Source: Nocardiopsis sp.
GTDB taxonomy: Bacteria > Actinomycetota > Actinomycetes > Streptosporangiales > Streptosporangiaceae
NCBI GenBank assembly: GCA_021154785.1
Contig: JAJKHX010000114.1
Location: forward strand, 1 to 34,197
Reading direction: 5' to 3'
Length of the DNA: 34,197 nucleotides
The notes under the pieces are model-generated. The model ran no database searches and was not told the origin of the DNA. It saw nothing but the letters and a program-made list of their open reading frames with translations. The number at the start of each line of letters is the position of its first letter. Position 1 is the stretch's first letter. Position numbers and translations under genes: made by a program. Below, piece after piece: positions 1 to 8,064 of the stretch.

Positions 1-1
1 G

Positions 2-85
2 GGGACCGGGGTCGTTCGGGATACTGGTCCTGACCTGGCCGTGCTTCGCGCGTTCACCGTCGCCGGCAGCGGATCGACTGCTTGA
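2..85 (+). CDS. possible C-terminal tail of an upstream gene (partial)
   Basis: One frame is open from the window edge to a TGA at 83-85 and encodes about 27 residues (contains VRDTGPDLAVLRAFTVAG) with actinomycete-like codon use. It would be the end of a gene lying mostly outside the window, just upstream of the GH3 lipoprotein. No family can be assigned. At least one other frame is also open here, so this is weakly supported. Confidence 0.25.
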   Translation, partial: GTGVVRDTGPDLAVLRAFTVAGSGSTA

Positions 86-123
86 ATGGTCGTTCCGAAG
101 GGCAGGACCGGCCGGGGGGATCG

Positions 124-1254
124 ATGGAAGACGATGCGGGCATGGACCGGCGAGCAGCGGTCAGGACGATGTTCGGCCTGGGGGCGCTGCCGCTGGTCGG
201 CGCCTGCGCCGGGACCGCGCTGACGCGGACCGGGCAGTCGCAGCCGGCGCTGACGCCACGGCAGCTGGCCGGCCAGCGGGTGATCTTCTCCTATCCCGGG
301 CTGACCGTGCCGTCCGCCCTGCTCCAGCAGATCAGGGCGGGCCAGGCCGCCGGGGTGATCTTCTTCGGCGAGAACATCTCGAACGAGACCCAGATCGCGT
401 CGGTGATCCGGCAGCTGCGCCAGGCCCAGCGGAGCAGCCCAGTGACGTCACCGCTGCTGCTGATGACGGACCAGGAGGGCGGCCTGGTCCGGCGGCTGCC
501 CGGGGCGCCGGCGCCGTCGGAGAAGCAGGTCGGCGCGGCCGCGCACCCGGCCGCGGCGGCCAGGTCGGCCGGCACCAGCGCGGGCCGGAACCTAGCGGGC
601 GTGGGCATGAACGTCAACCTGGCCCCCGTCCTCGACGTCTACCACGCGCCCGGCGACTTCACCGATCAGTACCAGCGCTCTTACAGCAGCCACGCGGCGA
701 CCGTGACCGCCTGCGGGAAGGCCTTCATCACCGCCCAGCAGCGGGCCGGCGTGGCGGCCACGGCCAAGCACTTCCCCGGCCTGGGGACGGCCACCGCGGC
801 GCAGAACACCGACACCGGCCGGGTCACCCTCGCCGAATCCCTGTCCGGCCTGCGGGCCAGGGACGAAGCGCCCTACCCGGCCGCCATCGCCGCCGGGGTC
901 AAGCTTGTCATGGCGTCCTGGGCGGTCTACCCGGCGCTGGACGCCAGGCGGCCGGCCGGGCTGTCGCCGGCGGTGATCCAGGGCGAGCTGCGCGGCCGCC
1001 TCGGCTACCGCGGAGTGACGATCACCGACGCCATCGAGGCGGGTGCGCTGGCCGCCTTCGGGAGCTACCCGCAGCGCGCCGTGCTCGCGGCCAGGGCCGG
1101 GATGGACCTGCTGCTGTGCTCGGCCCGGGACGTGTCGCAGGGCCGGGCCGTGGTCACCGCCCTGGCCGGCGCGCTGGGCAGCGGGAAGCTCGGCGCGGGC
1201 GGCTTCCAGGCCGCCGCCCGGCGGGTGACCGCGCTGCGCGACAGCCTGCACTGA
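124..1254 (+). CDS. GH3-family (NagZ-like) lipoprotein
   Basis: This is a glycoside hydrolase family 3 N-terminal-domain protein of 376 aa, resembling beta-N-acetylhexosaminidases that act on cell-wall or chitin-type sugars. The start was moved from TTG 82 to ATG 124 because a purine-rich GGGGGGA lies just upstream. The N-terminus has a twin-arginine-like DRRAAVR, a hydrophobic stretch and a lipobox LVGAC (Cys28), so the mature protein is probably an outer-face lipoprotein. Visible GH3 motifs are TDQEGG (about 115-120), KHFPGLG (215-221) and the nucleophile region TITDA (Asp302). The acid/base His that NagZ enzymes carry in a D-[ST]-H motif after KHFPG appears as TDTG (229-232), so activity may be altered. 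The gene converges on the PaaX gene with 3 nt between them. Family call is firm; substrate is unknown. Confidence 0.88.
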   Translation: MEDDAGMDRRAAVRTMFGLGALPLVGACAGTALTRTGQSQPALTPRQLAGQRVIFSYPGLTVPSALLQQIRAGQAAGVIFFGENISNETQIASVIRQLRQAQRSSPVTSPLLLMTDQEGGLVRRLPGAPAPSEKQVGAAAHPAAAARSAGTSAGRNLAGVGMNVNLAPVLDVYHAPGDFTDQYQRSYSSHAATVTACGKAFITAQQRAGVAATAKHFPGLGTATAAQNTDTGRVTLAESLSGLRARDEAPYPAAIAAGVKLVMASWAVYPALDARRPAGLSPAVIQGELRGRLGYRGVTITDAIEAGALAAFGSYPQRAVLAARAGMDLLLCSARDVSQGRAVVTALAGALGSGKLGAGGFQAAARRVTALRDSLH

Positions 1255-1257
1255 GCG

Positions 1258-2091
1258 TCAGGTCCGGGCGGGGCCCCCAGACCAGGCGGCCAGGGCCGCG
1301 CCCGCCCACTCGGCGTGCAGGCGGGCGAACAGGGCGGCGGCCGTGGCGCCGGCCCACGGCGCGGGCAGGAACTGGGCCGGCAGGCCGGGGTCGACCCACG
1401 GGAACCGGCGCCAGGCGTGCACGAGGTCGATAACGCGGACGAGCGGGTCGGGCGTGACGTCACCGCCGAACGCCGTGATGAACTCGTCGTACTCCCGGGT
1501 CAGCTCGTCCAGGTCCCAGGCGCTGCCGACCATCGCGGCCAGCGCGCTGCCGCCCTGGTACTCGGCCGTGAACAGGTAGCCGTCCGGCAGGCCGGCCTCG
1601 GCGAGGACCTGGAGCACCTCGCCGCCGCGGTCGCTGCGCGGGCTGACCCAGACCCCGGGCATCACGCTGCCGAATCCGGCCCAGCGCAGCCGCGTCCTGA
1701 GCACGTGCCGGGCGGCGCGCTCGGTCTCCGGAGCGCGCGCGATCACGACGGTCCAGCGCCCGTCCCAGTCCGCGGCGGCCGCGGTGAAGCCGAAGATGCG
1801 CTCGGTGCCGTCCCGCAGCAGCCGCTCGGCGGCCGGGGTGAGCCGCCACCGGGTCCGCCGCCCGATCCGCTCCGGGCTGAGCCAGCCGTCGGCGGCGGTG
1901 CGCATCAGCGCCTGCCTGGCCGCCTTCTCCTCGACGCCCAGCCGGCCGAACACGTCGATGAACGCCGACGTCCAGGCCTCGCCGCCCGTCGGCAGGACCA
2001 GCTCGCCGAGCACGGTGAACAGCACGCTCCGGGCGCTGTCCGCGCCCGCGGCGTGGCGCCGCGGGAGGGCGGGCTGCTCGGTGTCGGTCAT
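1258..2091 (-). CDS. PaaX-family transcriptional repressor
   Basis: The 277-aa product matches the PaaX family: an N-terminal winged helix (about 20-100, with FIDVFGRLGVEEKAARQALMR), a central domain with DGRWTVVIARAPETERAARHVLRTRL, and a C-terminal helical domain. PaaX proteins are repressors that sense aryl-CoA thioesters; phenylacetyl-CoA is the ligand in the classical case. The gene is divergent from boxC, so the likely ligand here is benzoyl-CoA or a downstream CoA ester; this is inferred from context. The start ATG at 2091 has no Shine-Dalgarno. A TTGAGT-N17-TAGTAT promoter ends 10 nt before it, which suggests a very short leader or a leaderless mRNA. The promoter overlaps the palindrome shared with boxC, which predicts autoregulation. 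Confidence 0.9.
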   Translation of the reverse strand: MTDTEQPALPRRHAAGADSARSVLFTVLGELVLPTGGEAWTSAFIDVFGRLGVEEKAARQALMRTAADGWLSPERIGRRTRWRLTPAAERLLRDGTERIFGFTAAAADWDGRWTVVIARAPETERAARHVLRTRLRWAGFGSVMPGVWVSPRSDRGGEVLQVLAEAGLPDGYLFTAEYQGGSALAAMVGSAWDLDELTREYDEFITAFGGDVTPDPLVRVIDLVHAWRRFPWVDPGLPAQFLPAPWAGATAAALFARLHAEWAGAALAAWSGGPART

Positions 2092-2170
2092 GGCAAACTA
2101 AATACTACGAACTCTTGACGTTCAACTCAAGATTTGTAGAGTATTGAACATCGGCAGGAAGGAACCGGCC
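2092..2170. promoter_or_regulatory. divergent paaX-like/boxC promoters with a shared palindrome
   Basis: This is AT-rich relative to its surroundings. On the plus strand TTGACG (2115-2120), a 16-nt spacer and TAGAGT (2137-2142) form a boxC promoter. On the minus strand TTGAGT (2130-2125), a 17-nt spacer and TAGTAT (2107-2102) form the regulator promoter. A palindrome TCTTGA-N8-TCAAGA (2113-2132) covers both -35 boxes. An outer pair AATACT (2101-2106)/AGTATT (2140-2145) has almost the same centre. One bound repressor dimer would block both promoters. AGGAAGGA at 2156-2163 is the boxC ribosome binding site. Promoter and operator assignment is inferred from sequence. Confidence 0.65.
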
Positions 2171-3871
2171 ATGCCCGACGCGACGAACACTGCGGCGACG
2201 AACAGCGAGGCGGGCGAACCGCGGGTCGAGTTCCGGGTCAGCCCGGACCAGTACCGGCACTGGAAGCTGTCGGCCGACGGTCCGGTCGCGACCCTGGTGA
2301 TGGACGTCGACGAGCAGGGCGGCCTGGTTCCCGGCTACGAGCTCAAGCTGAACTCCTACGACCTCGGCGTCGACATCGAGCTGTACGACGCGGTGCAGCG
2401 GCTGCGCTTCGAGCACCCCGGCGTGCGCACCGTCGTGATCACCAGCGGCAAGCCGAAGATCTTCTGCGCCGGGGCCAACATCCGCATGCTGGCCGCCTCG
2501 CCGCACGGCTGGAAGGTGAACTTCTGCAAGTTCACCAACGAGACCAGGAACGGCATCGAGGACGCCACCGCGAACTCCGGCCAGACGTACCTGGCCGCGG
2601 TGAACGGCACCGCCTCCGGCGGCGGCTACGAGCTGGCGCTGGCCTGCGATCACATCATGCTGGTCGACGACCGGTCCTCGGCGGTCTCACTGCCCGAGCT
2701 GCCGCTGCTCGGCGTGCTGCCGGGCACCGGCGGGCTGACCCGGGTCTCCGACAAGCGGCACGTGCGGCGGGACCTGGCCGACTACTTCTCGACCAAGTCC
2801 GAGGGCATCGGGGGCAAGAAGGCGGTTCAGTGGCGGCTGGTCGACGAGGCCGTGCCGCGGCCCCGCTGGGACGAGACCGTCGCGGAGCGGGCCGCCGAGC
2901 TGGCCGCGCGCTCCGGCCGCCCGCCGGACGGCACCGGCGTCACGCTGAGCCCGCTGGCCAAGACCCGCGACGACGACGCGATCAGCTACCGATACGTCAC
3001 CGCCCGGCTCGACCGCGACGCGGGAAAAGTCGATATAACGGTAAAAGGCCCGCCTGGCGACCCGCCGGCCAGCATCGGCGACGCCCGGAGCGCGGATTTC
3101 TGGCCGCTGGCCATGACCCGCGAGCTCGATGACCTGATCCTGGACCTGCGCACCAACGAGCCGGACCTCGGCACCTGGCTTTTCCGCACCGAGGGCGATC
3201 CGGCCCTGGTCCTGGCCTACGACGAGTTCCTGCTCAGTAACAAGGACGACTGGTTCGCCAACGAGGTCCTGCACTACCTCAAGCGAACCCTGCGGCGCCT
3301 CGACGTCACCAGCCGCAGCCTGATCGCGGCGATCGAGCCGGGCAGCTGCTTCGCCGGGTCGCTGCTCGAGCTGGCCCTGGCCGCCGACCGCTCGTTCTCA
3401 CTCGCCGGGATCTTCGAGGACAAGGACCCGGACGCCACCCCGGCCGCCATCACCGTCGGGAACCTCAATACCGGCCCGCTGACCATGAGCAACGGGCTGA
3501 CCCGGCTGCAGGCCCGGTTCTGGGGCGACGAGGCCGGCTACGAGGCGGCCGCCAAGCGCAAGGGCGAGGCACTGGAGGCCGAGGACGCCGCCGACCTGGG
3601 CCTGATCACGTTCGCGCCGGACGACATCGACTGGGACGACGAGCTGCGGATCACGACCGAGGAACGGGCCAGCTTCAGCCCCGACGCCCTGACCGGCCTG
3701 GAGGCCAACTACCGGTTCGCGGGTCCCGAGACGATGGAAACCAAGATCTTCGGCCGGCTGACGGCCTGGCAGAACTGGATATTCAACCGGCCCAACGCGT
3801 CGGGCCCGGACGGCGCGCTGCGCCGGTTCGGCACCGGCCAGCGGGCCGTCTTCGACCGGAAGCGAGTCTGA
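2171..3871 (+). CDS. boxC: benzoyl-CoA-dihydrodiol lyase BoxC
   Basis: BoxC cleaves the ring of 2,3-epoxybenzoyl-CoA hydrolytically, releasing formate and 3,4-dehydroadipyl-CoA semialdehyde in the aerobic CoA-dependent benzoate pathway. The 566-aa length is close to characterised BoxC proteins. The protein is an extended enoyl-CoA-hydratase-fold enzyme. The N-terminal half shows the CoA/oxyanion segments FCAGANIRML and ASGGGYELALACD and then LPELPLLGVLPGTGGLTR. A second crotonase-like half carries EPGSCFAGSLLELALAADR. The start was moved to ATG 2171 from TTG 2144 because AGGAAGGA precedes the ATG and the TTG lies inside the predicted promoter. It is first in the operon; the boxB ATG follows 5 nt after the stop. 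Confidence 0.93.
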   Translation: MPDATNTAATNSEAGEPRVEFRVSPDQYRHWKLSADGPVATLVMDVDEQGGLVPGYELKLNSYDLGVDIELYDAVQRLRFEHPGVRTVVITSGKPKIFCAGANIRMLAASPHGWKVNFCKFTNETRNGIEDATANSGQTYLAAVNGTASGGGYELALACDHIMLVDDRSSAVSLPELPLLGVLPGTGGLTRVSDKRHVRRDLADYFSTKSEGIGGKKAVQWRLVDEAVPRPRWDETVAERAAELAARSGRPPDGTGVTLSPLAKTRDDDAISYRYVTARLDRDAGKVDITVKGPPGDPPASIGDARSADFWPLAMTRELDDLILDLRTNEPDLGTWLFRTEGDPALVLAYDEFLLSNKDDWFANEVLHYLKRTLRRLDVTSRSLIAAIEPGSCFAGSLLELALAADRSFSLAGIFEDKDPDATPAAITVGNLNTGPLTMSNGLTRLQARFWGDEAGYEAAAKRKGEALEAEDAADLGLITFAPDDIDWDDELRITTEERASFSPDALTGLEANYRFAGPETMETKIFGRLTAWQNWIFNRPNASGPDGALRRFGTGQRAVFDRKRV

Positions 3872-3876
3872 CCGCC

Positions 3877-5310
3877 ATGACCACAACCGCCGACTACGGC
3901 GAGAAGATCCCGAACAACGTCCGCCTGCACGAGGACCGGCGGCTGCAGCGGGCCCTGGAGTCCTGGCAGCCGAACTTCCTCACCTGGTGGCAGACGATGG
4001 GACCGACGCTGCCGACCCAGGACGTCTACCTGCGCACCGCGGTCAACGTCGGCCGGGACGGCTGGGCGCAGTTCGGCCACGTGCCGATGCCGGAGTACCG
4101 CTGGGGGATCTTCCTGGCCGAGCGGGACCCGGGCCGCACGGTCGGGTTCGGCGAGCACAAGGGCGAGCCGGTGTGGGACAAGGTACCGGGGGAGTACCGG
4201 GCCGAGCTGCAGCGGCTGATCGTGATCCAGGGCGACACCGAGCCCGCCTCGGTGGAGCAGCAGCGCAACCTGGGCGCCACCGCGCCCAGCCTGTATGACC
4301 TGCGCAACCTGTTCCAGGTGAACGTCGAGGAGGGGCGGCACCTGTGGGCGATGGTCTACCTGCTGCACGCCTACTTCGGCCGGGAGGGGCGGGAGGAGGC
4401 CGAGGAGCTGCTGCACCGCAACTCCGGCAGCGAGGACTCGCCGCGCATCCTGGGCGCGTTCAACGAGGAGACCCCGGACTGGCTCTCGTTCTACATGTTC
4501 ACGTACTTCACCGACCGGGACGGCAAGTACCAGCTCGGCACGCTCAAGGAATCGGCGTTCGACCCGCTGTCGCGGACCTGCGAGTTCATGCTCAAGGAGG
4601 AAGCGCACCACATGATGGTGGGCACCACCGGCGTGGACCGGGTGGTGCAGCGCACCGTCGAGGTGATGCGCGAGCACGACACCGCCGACGTGGGCGGCCT
4701 CGGCGCGATCCCGCTGCCGGTGATCCAGAAGTACCTGAACTTCCACTACTCGGTCTCGCTCGACCTGTTCGGCGGCGAGACCTCCACGAACGTGGCCAAC
4801 TACTACACCGCCGGGATCAAGGGCCGGTGGATGGAGGACCGGCGCAAGGACGACCACAAGCTGGGCAGCGACTCGATCATGGTGGACGCGCTCGTCGGCG
4901 ACGCCAGTGGTGAGCCGAGCATTGGGCAGACCGAGGTCTCCGCACTGGTCGGCCTCAACACCGACCTGCGGCGCGAGTACATCGCCGACTGCCAGGGCGG
5001 CGTCAAGCGGTGGAACCGCATCCTGGAGGAGGGAGGCGTGACGCAGCGGCTCAAGCTGCCGCACGCCGCCTTCAACCGCAAGGTCGGCGCGTTCGCCGGG
5101 ATCGAGGCGACGCCGGACGGCGAGAAGATCTCCGCGCCGGAGTGGCAGCGCCGCCAGGACGAGTGGCTGCCCAGCGCGGTCGACAAGACCTACGTCCGGT
5201 CGCTGATGCGGCCGGTGCACGAGCGCGGCAAGATTGCCGCATGGATCGCACCGCCGCGCAACGGCATCAACGGCCAGCCGTTCGACTACGACTACGTCCA
5301 CCTCGCCTGA
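3877..5310 (+). CDS. boxB: benzoyl-CoA 2,3-epoxidase subunit BoxB
   Basis: BoxB is the di-iron oxygenase component that converts benzoyl-CoA plus O2 to 2,3-epoxybenzoyl-CoA, with electrons from the reductase BoxA. The 477-aa length is typical. Di-iron ligand motifs are visible: EEGRH at 151-155 (ExxH, Glu152/His155) and EEAHH at 241-245 (ExxH, Glu242/His245), with Glu122 a plausible further ligand by analogy with characterised BoxB. The ATG follows boxC by 5 nt, so translation is likely coupled. The boxA gene, usually linked, is absent here, so the reductase must be supplied from elsewhere in the genome or by an unrelated redox partner. Confidence 0.93.
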   Translation: MTTTADYGEKIPNNVRLHEDRRLQRALESWQPNFLTWWQTMGPTLPTQDVYLRTAVNVGRDGWAQFGHVPMPEYRWGIFLAERDPGRTVGFGEHKGEPVWDKVPGEYRAELQRLIVIQGDTEPASVEQQRNLGATAPSLYDLRNLFQVNVEEGRHLWAMVYLLHAYFGREGREEAEELLHRNSGSEDSPRILGAFNEETPDWLSFYMFTYFTDRDGKYQLGTLKESAFDPLSRTCEFMLKEEAHHMMVGTTGVDRVVQRTVEVMREHDTADVGGLGAIPLPVIQKYLNFHYSVSLDLFGGETSTNVANYYTAGIKGRWMEDRRKDDHKLGSDSIMVDALVGDASGEPSIGQTEVSALVGLNTDLRREYIADCQGGVKRWNRILEEGGVTQRLKLPHAAFNRKVGAFAGIEATPDGEKISAPEWQRRQDEWLPSAVDKTYVRSLMRPVHERGKIAAWIAPPRNGINGQPFDYDYVHLA

Positions 5311-5329
5311 GCTGCCTCCGGGGGACCCG

Positions 5330-6937
5330 ATGAGCGCCGCGGAGTTCAACGCCTGTGACTACCTGCTCGACCGGCACGTCCGGGAGGGGCGCGGGCACCG
5401 GCTCGCGCTGACCGGGCCGGGCGGCGACGTCAGGTACGCCGAGCTCGCCGGCCGGGTCGCGCGGGCCGCCGTGGGCCTGCGCGGGCTGGGCCTGCAGGCC
5501 GAGCAGCGCGTGGTCATGGTGATGGCGGACTCGCCCGAGTTCGTCGTGGTGTACCTGGCGGCCATGCGGATCGGCGCAGTGCCGGTGCCGGTCTCGACCA
5601 TGCTGCGGGCCGGCGGCATCGCGGAGATCCTGGCCGACTCGCGGGCCCGGATGGTCGCCGTCAGCTCGGCGTACCGGGAGGTCGTGGCGGCCGCGCTGGG
5701 CTTCCCCGGCGTCAGCGAGGTGATGGCGGTGGTCACCGATGAGGCGGGTGAGCCGGTGGCCGGGCTGTCTACCACCGCGCTGGACGGGCTGGCTGCGGAC
5801 ACGCCGGACCAGATCTATCCCACGACCGCGGACTCCCCGGCCTTCTGGCTGTACACCTCCGGGACGACCGGGACGCCCAAGGGCGCGATGCACCGGCACG
5901 GCTCGGTCCAGGTGGTGTGCGAGACCTACGCCACCCAGGTGCTCGGCATCACCCCGGAGGACCGGTGCCTGTCGGCGGCCAAGGCGTTCTTCGCCTACGG
6001 CCTGGGCAACTCGGTGCTGTTCCCCCTGTCCGTGGGGGCGGCCGCCGTACTCGAGCCGGCCCCGGCGCGGCCAGACCTTATGGCCGAACGGGTCCGGTCC
6101 TACGCCCCGTCCCTGTTCTTCGCCGGGCCGACGTTCTTCGCCGGCATGCTGCGCGCCGGCCTGCCGGGCGACGCGCTGGCCGGGGTACGGCTGGCCGCCT
6201 CGGCCGGCGAGGCCCTCCCGGCCGCGCTGTACCAGCGGTGGACCTCGCACTTCGGGGTGGACATCCTCGACGGGATCGGCATGACCGAGATGCTGCACAT
6301 CTTCCTGTCCAACCGGCCGGGCCAGGTCAGGCCCGGGACCACCGGTGTCCCGGTGCCCGGCTACGACCTGCGCGTGCTCGGCGAGGACGGGCAGGAGGTC
6401 CCGCCGGGGACGCCCGGGACGCTGTTCGTCCGGGGCGCCTCGGCCGCCACCGGGTACTGGTCCCGCTACGACGCCTCCCGCCAGGTGTTCCAGGGCGAGT
6501 GGCTGCGCACCGGGGACACCTACGTGGTGGACTCCGACGGGTACCACGCCTGCCTGGGGCGTACCGGGGACATGCTCAAGGCCAGCGGCATCTGGGTCTC
6601 ACCGGCCGAGGTCGAGGCCCGGCTGCTGGCCCACGCGGACGTGGTCCAGGCCGTGGTGGTCGCCGCGCACGACGCCGACGGACTGGAGAAGCCGGTGGCG
6701 TTCGTCCAGCTCGGCCCGGGCGGCACGGCCGACGAGGAGACGCTGATCGGGTTCTGCCGGGACGGCCTGCCGTCGTTCAAGAGGCCCCGCCGGATCGTGT
6801 TCGTGACCGAGTACCCGACGACCGCCACCGGCAAGATCCGCCGGGTGGAGCTGCGCGCGCAGGCCGCGACGATCATGGCGGCGCCCCTGCAGGCGCAGGC
6901 GCCCGCCGATCCGGTCCCGCCGCGACCGGGCCACTGA
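5330..6937 (+). CDS. benzoate:CoA ligase-family AMP-forming synthetase
   Basis: This ANL-superfamily acyl-CoA synthetase of 535 aa most resembles benzoate:CoA ligases (BadA/BclA type), which make benzoyl-CoA from benzoate, ATP and CoA via an acyl-adenylate. The nucleotide-binding loop YTSGTTGTPKGAMH lies at 175-188. DGIGMTEMLHIF is the A5-like motif, WLRTGDTY is the A7-type motif, and PTTATGKIRR near the C-terminus carries the catalytic Lys. The ORF track starts at 5234 inside boxB; ATG 5330, 19 nt after the boxB stop and preceded by GGGGGA, is the better start and makes the start of the product (MSAAEFNACDYLLDRHV) match the family. It supplies the substrate for BoxB. A hydroxy- or aminobenzoate ligase is the main alternative. 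Confidence 0.88.
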   Translation: MSAAEFNACDYLLDRHVREGRGHRLALTGPGGDVRYAELAGRVARAAVGLRGLGLQAEQRVVMVMADSPEFVVVYLAAMRIGAVPVPVSTMLRAGGIAEILADSRARMVAVSSAYREVVAAALGFPGVSEVMAVVTDEAGEPVAGLSTTALDGLAADTPDQIYPTTADSPAFWLYTSGTTGTPKGAMHRHGSVQVVCETYATQVLGITPEDRCLSAAKAFFAYGLGNSVLFPLSVGAAAVLEPAPARPDLMAERVRSYAPSLFFAGPTFFAGMLRAGLPGDALAGVRLAASAGEALPAALYQRWTSHFGVDILDGIGMTEMLHIFLSNRPGQVRPGTTGVPVPGYDLRVLGEDGQEVPPGTPGTLFVRGASAATGYWSRYDASRQVFQGEWLRTGDTYVVDSDGYHACLGRTGDMLKASGIWVSPAEVEARLLAHADVVQAVVVAAHDADGLEKPVAFVQLGPGGTADEETLIGFCRDGLPSFKRPRRIVFVTEYPTTATGKIRRVELRAQAATIMAAPLQAQAPADPVPPRPGH

Positions 6938-6947
6938 AGGAGCCACC

Positions 6948-7376
6948 ATGACGCTGACCTGGATCAAGGAGAACTCGCCGCGCTGGGACGCCGACAAGCA
7001 GCGGATCTTCAGCCCGGCCGAGCTGGCCGCGACCGGCCTGGGTGAACCGCGGCCCGGCGAGCCGGTCGCGGACGAGTGGTGGCGGGTGACCGACGGCGCC
7101 GAGGTCGCCGGGTACGGCTGGCTCGACACCGAATGGGGCGACGCCCGGATCACCTTCGTCGTCGCGCCCGGACAGCGCGGCCGCGGCGTCGGCGCCTTCA
7201 TCCTGGAGCACCTGGAGGACGAGGCCGCCGCGCGGGGCCTGAACTACATCTACAACGTGGTGCCCGGCTCGCACCCCGACGGGGCGTGGATCCGGAACTG
7301 GCTGTCCATGCACGGCTTCCACGAGGCCTCCCGCGGCCAGCTCCGCCGCCAGGTCGCCACCCAGATCACCCGGTAG
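6948..7376 (+). CDS. GNAT-family N-acetyltransferase
   Basis: The 142-aa product has the GNAT fold, with the acetyl-CoA pyrophosphate-binding motif as VAPGQRGRGVGAFILEHL near residues 65-83 and a C-terminal HGFHEAS segment typical of the last strands. The ATG is preceded by AAGGAG and lies 10 nt after the ligase stop, so it is probably the last gene of the box operon. Its role in benzoate metabolism is unknown. Acetylation of the ligase, as Pat-type enzymes do to acyl-CoA synthetases, is an attractive inference from linkage and not something the sequence shows. A strong hairpin terminator follows about 150 nt downstream. Confidence 0.82.
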   Translation: MTLTWIKENSPRWDADKQRIFSPAELAATGLGEPRPGEPVADEWWRVTDGAEVAGYGWLDTEWGDARITFVVAPGQRGRGVGAFILEHLEDEAAARGLNYIYNVVPGSHPDGAWIRNWLSMHGFHEASRGQLRRQVATQITR

Positions 7377-7395
7377 AGCCCTCCGGGGGCTGCCT

Positions 7396-7587
7396 GGTGT
7401 ATCAGAACCCGCGCCGGGCGCTCCGGACATACGACGGGCCAGCACGAGACGCCGTCGGCGCCGGCCCGGGTCCAGACGCCTGCGGGGTGAGCGGGTTCGC
7501 CCGCCGCCACCCCGTCACCACGTCCGGCCCCGCCGGTTAGGGCCCCGGCGGGGCCGGGCAAAATATATCGCGCCACGGGTGTATCAG
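7396..7587 (+). repeat. direct repeat GGTGTATCAG, two copies in an intergenic gap
   Basis: GGTGTATCAG occurs at 7396-7405 and again at 7578-7587, one copy on each side of the terminator hairpin. Each is followed by a loosely similar CCCG/CCGG-rich segment ending in GCTCC. The second copy is about 85 nt upstream of the small gene at 7673. It may be a duplicated regulatory site or a remnant of local duplication; no regulator is recognised. Confidence 0.3.
7524..7557 (+). terminator. 13-bp-stem hairpin after the box operon
   Basis: CCGGCCCCGCCGG (7524-7536), loop TTAGGGCC, then CCGGCGGGGCCGG (7545-7557) form a perfect 13-bp stem. It is followed by GCAAAATATA without a T-run, which is common for actinomycete intrinsic terminators. 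It lies between the GNAT gene and the CHAT-linked small gene and would insulate the two transcription units. Confidence 0.72.
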
Positions 7588-7672
7588 GAATGCCCGGAGG
7601 CTCCTCCGCTTTGAGAAGCAGCAGGTATCACCCCGAACGGCCCATAACTATCGCCCGACGCGAGGAGCCGCG

Positions 7673-8047
7673 ATGTACGTCGGCGATCTTCCGCTCACCA
7701 GCCTGGCCGGCCCCGCCGTGGCCGGGAACCGCCTGGCCTGGCTGAGCTACGACTCCGCGCTGGAACCGGTCCGCTGCCTGCGCGGCGATCCGGGTCAGGC
7801 ACGCGTCCTGATCTTCACCACGACGCCGATGTCGCTGGAACTCGAGGTGATGGCCGGCCACGTGGCCGGCCAGATCGTCCCGCCGGGGCCGGGGGAGATC
7901 GTGGTGGAGACCCCGGACGGTACCAGCGTCCGGATCGAGGCCGATGACATCGGCTTCTTCGACTTCGCCGGCCTGCCGCGCGGCCAGATCCGGCTGCGCT
8001 GCGACACCCCGTCGGGGCGGCTGGTCACCGACTGGATCTGCCTGTGA
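7673..8047 (+). CDS. small CHAT-linked protein, predicted beta-rich
   Basis: This is a 124-aa soluble protein with no signal peptide or membrane segment. The ATG is preceded by GCGAGGAGC. Its C-terminal half (about 60-124) reads as alternating short strands and turns (GQIVPPG, VRIEADDIGFFDFAGLPRG, RLVTDWICL), reminiscent of carboxypeptidase-regulatory/transthyretin-like beta sandwiches. That resemblance is from pattern only. It converges on the CHAT gene with 17 nt between stops, so it is adjacent to the protease pair but transcribed separately. It may be a substrate, inhibitor or adaptor of the CHAT protease; this is inference. The function is unknown. Confidence 0.72.
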   Translation: MYVGDLPLTSLAGPAVAGNRLAWLSYDSALEPVRCLRGDPGQARVLIFTTTPMSLELEVMAGHVAGQIVPPGPGEIVVETPDGTSVRIEADDIGFFDFAGLPRGQIRLRCDTPSGRLVTDWICL

Positions 8048-8064
8048 CTGCGCCCGGCCCCGGG

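Noticed and set aside
3709-5349. 546-aa minus-strand ORF antisense to boxB
   Set aside because: V/R/H/L/Q-rich shadow frame typical of high-GC DNA; boxB on the plus strand has clear di-iron motifs.
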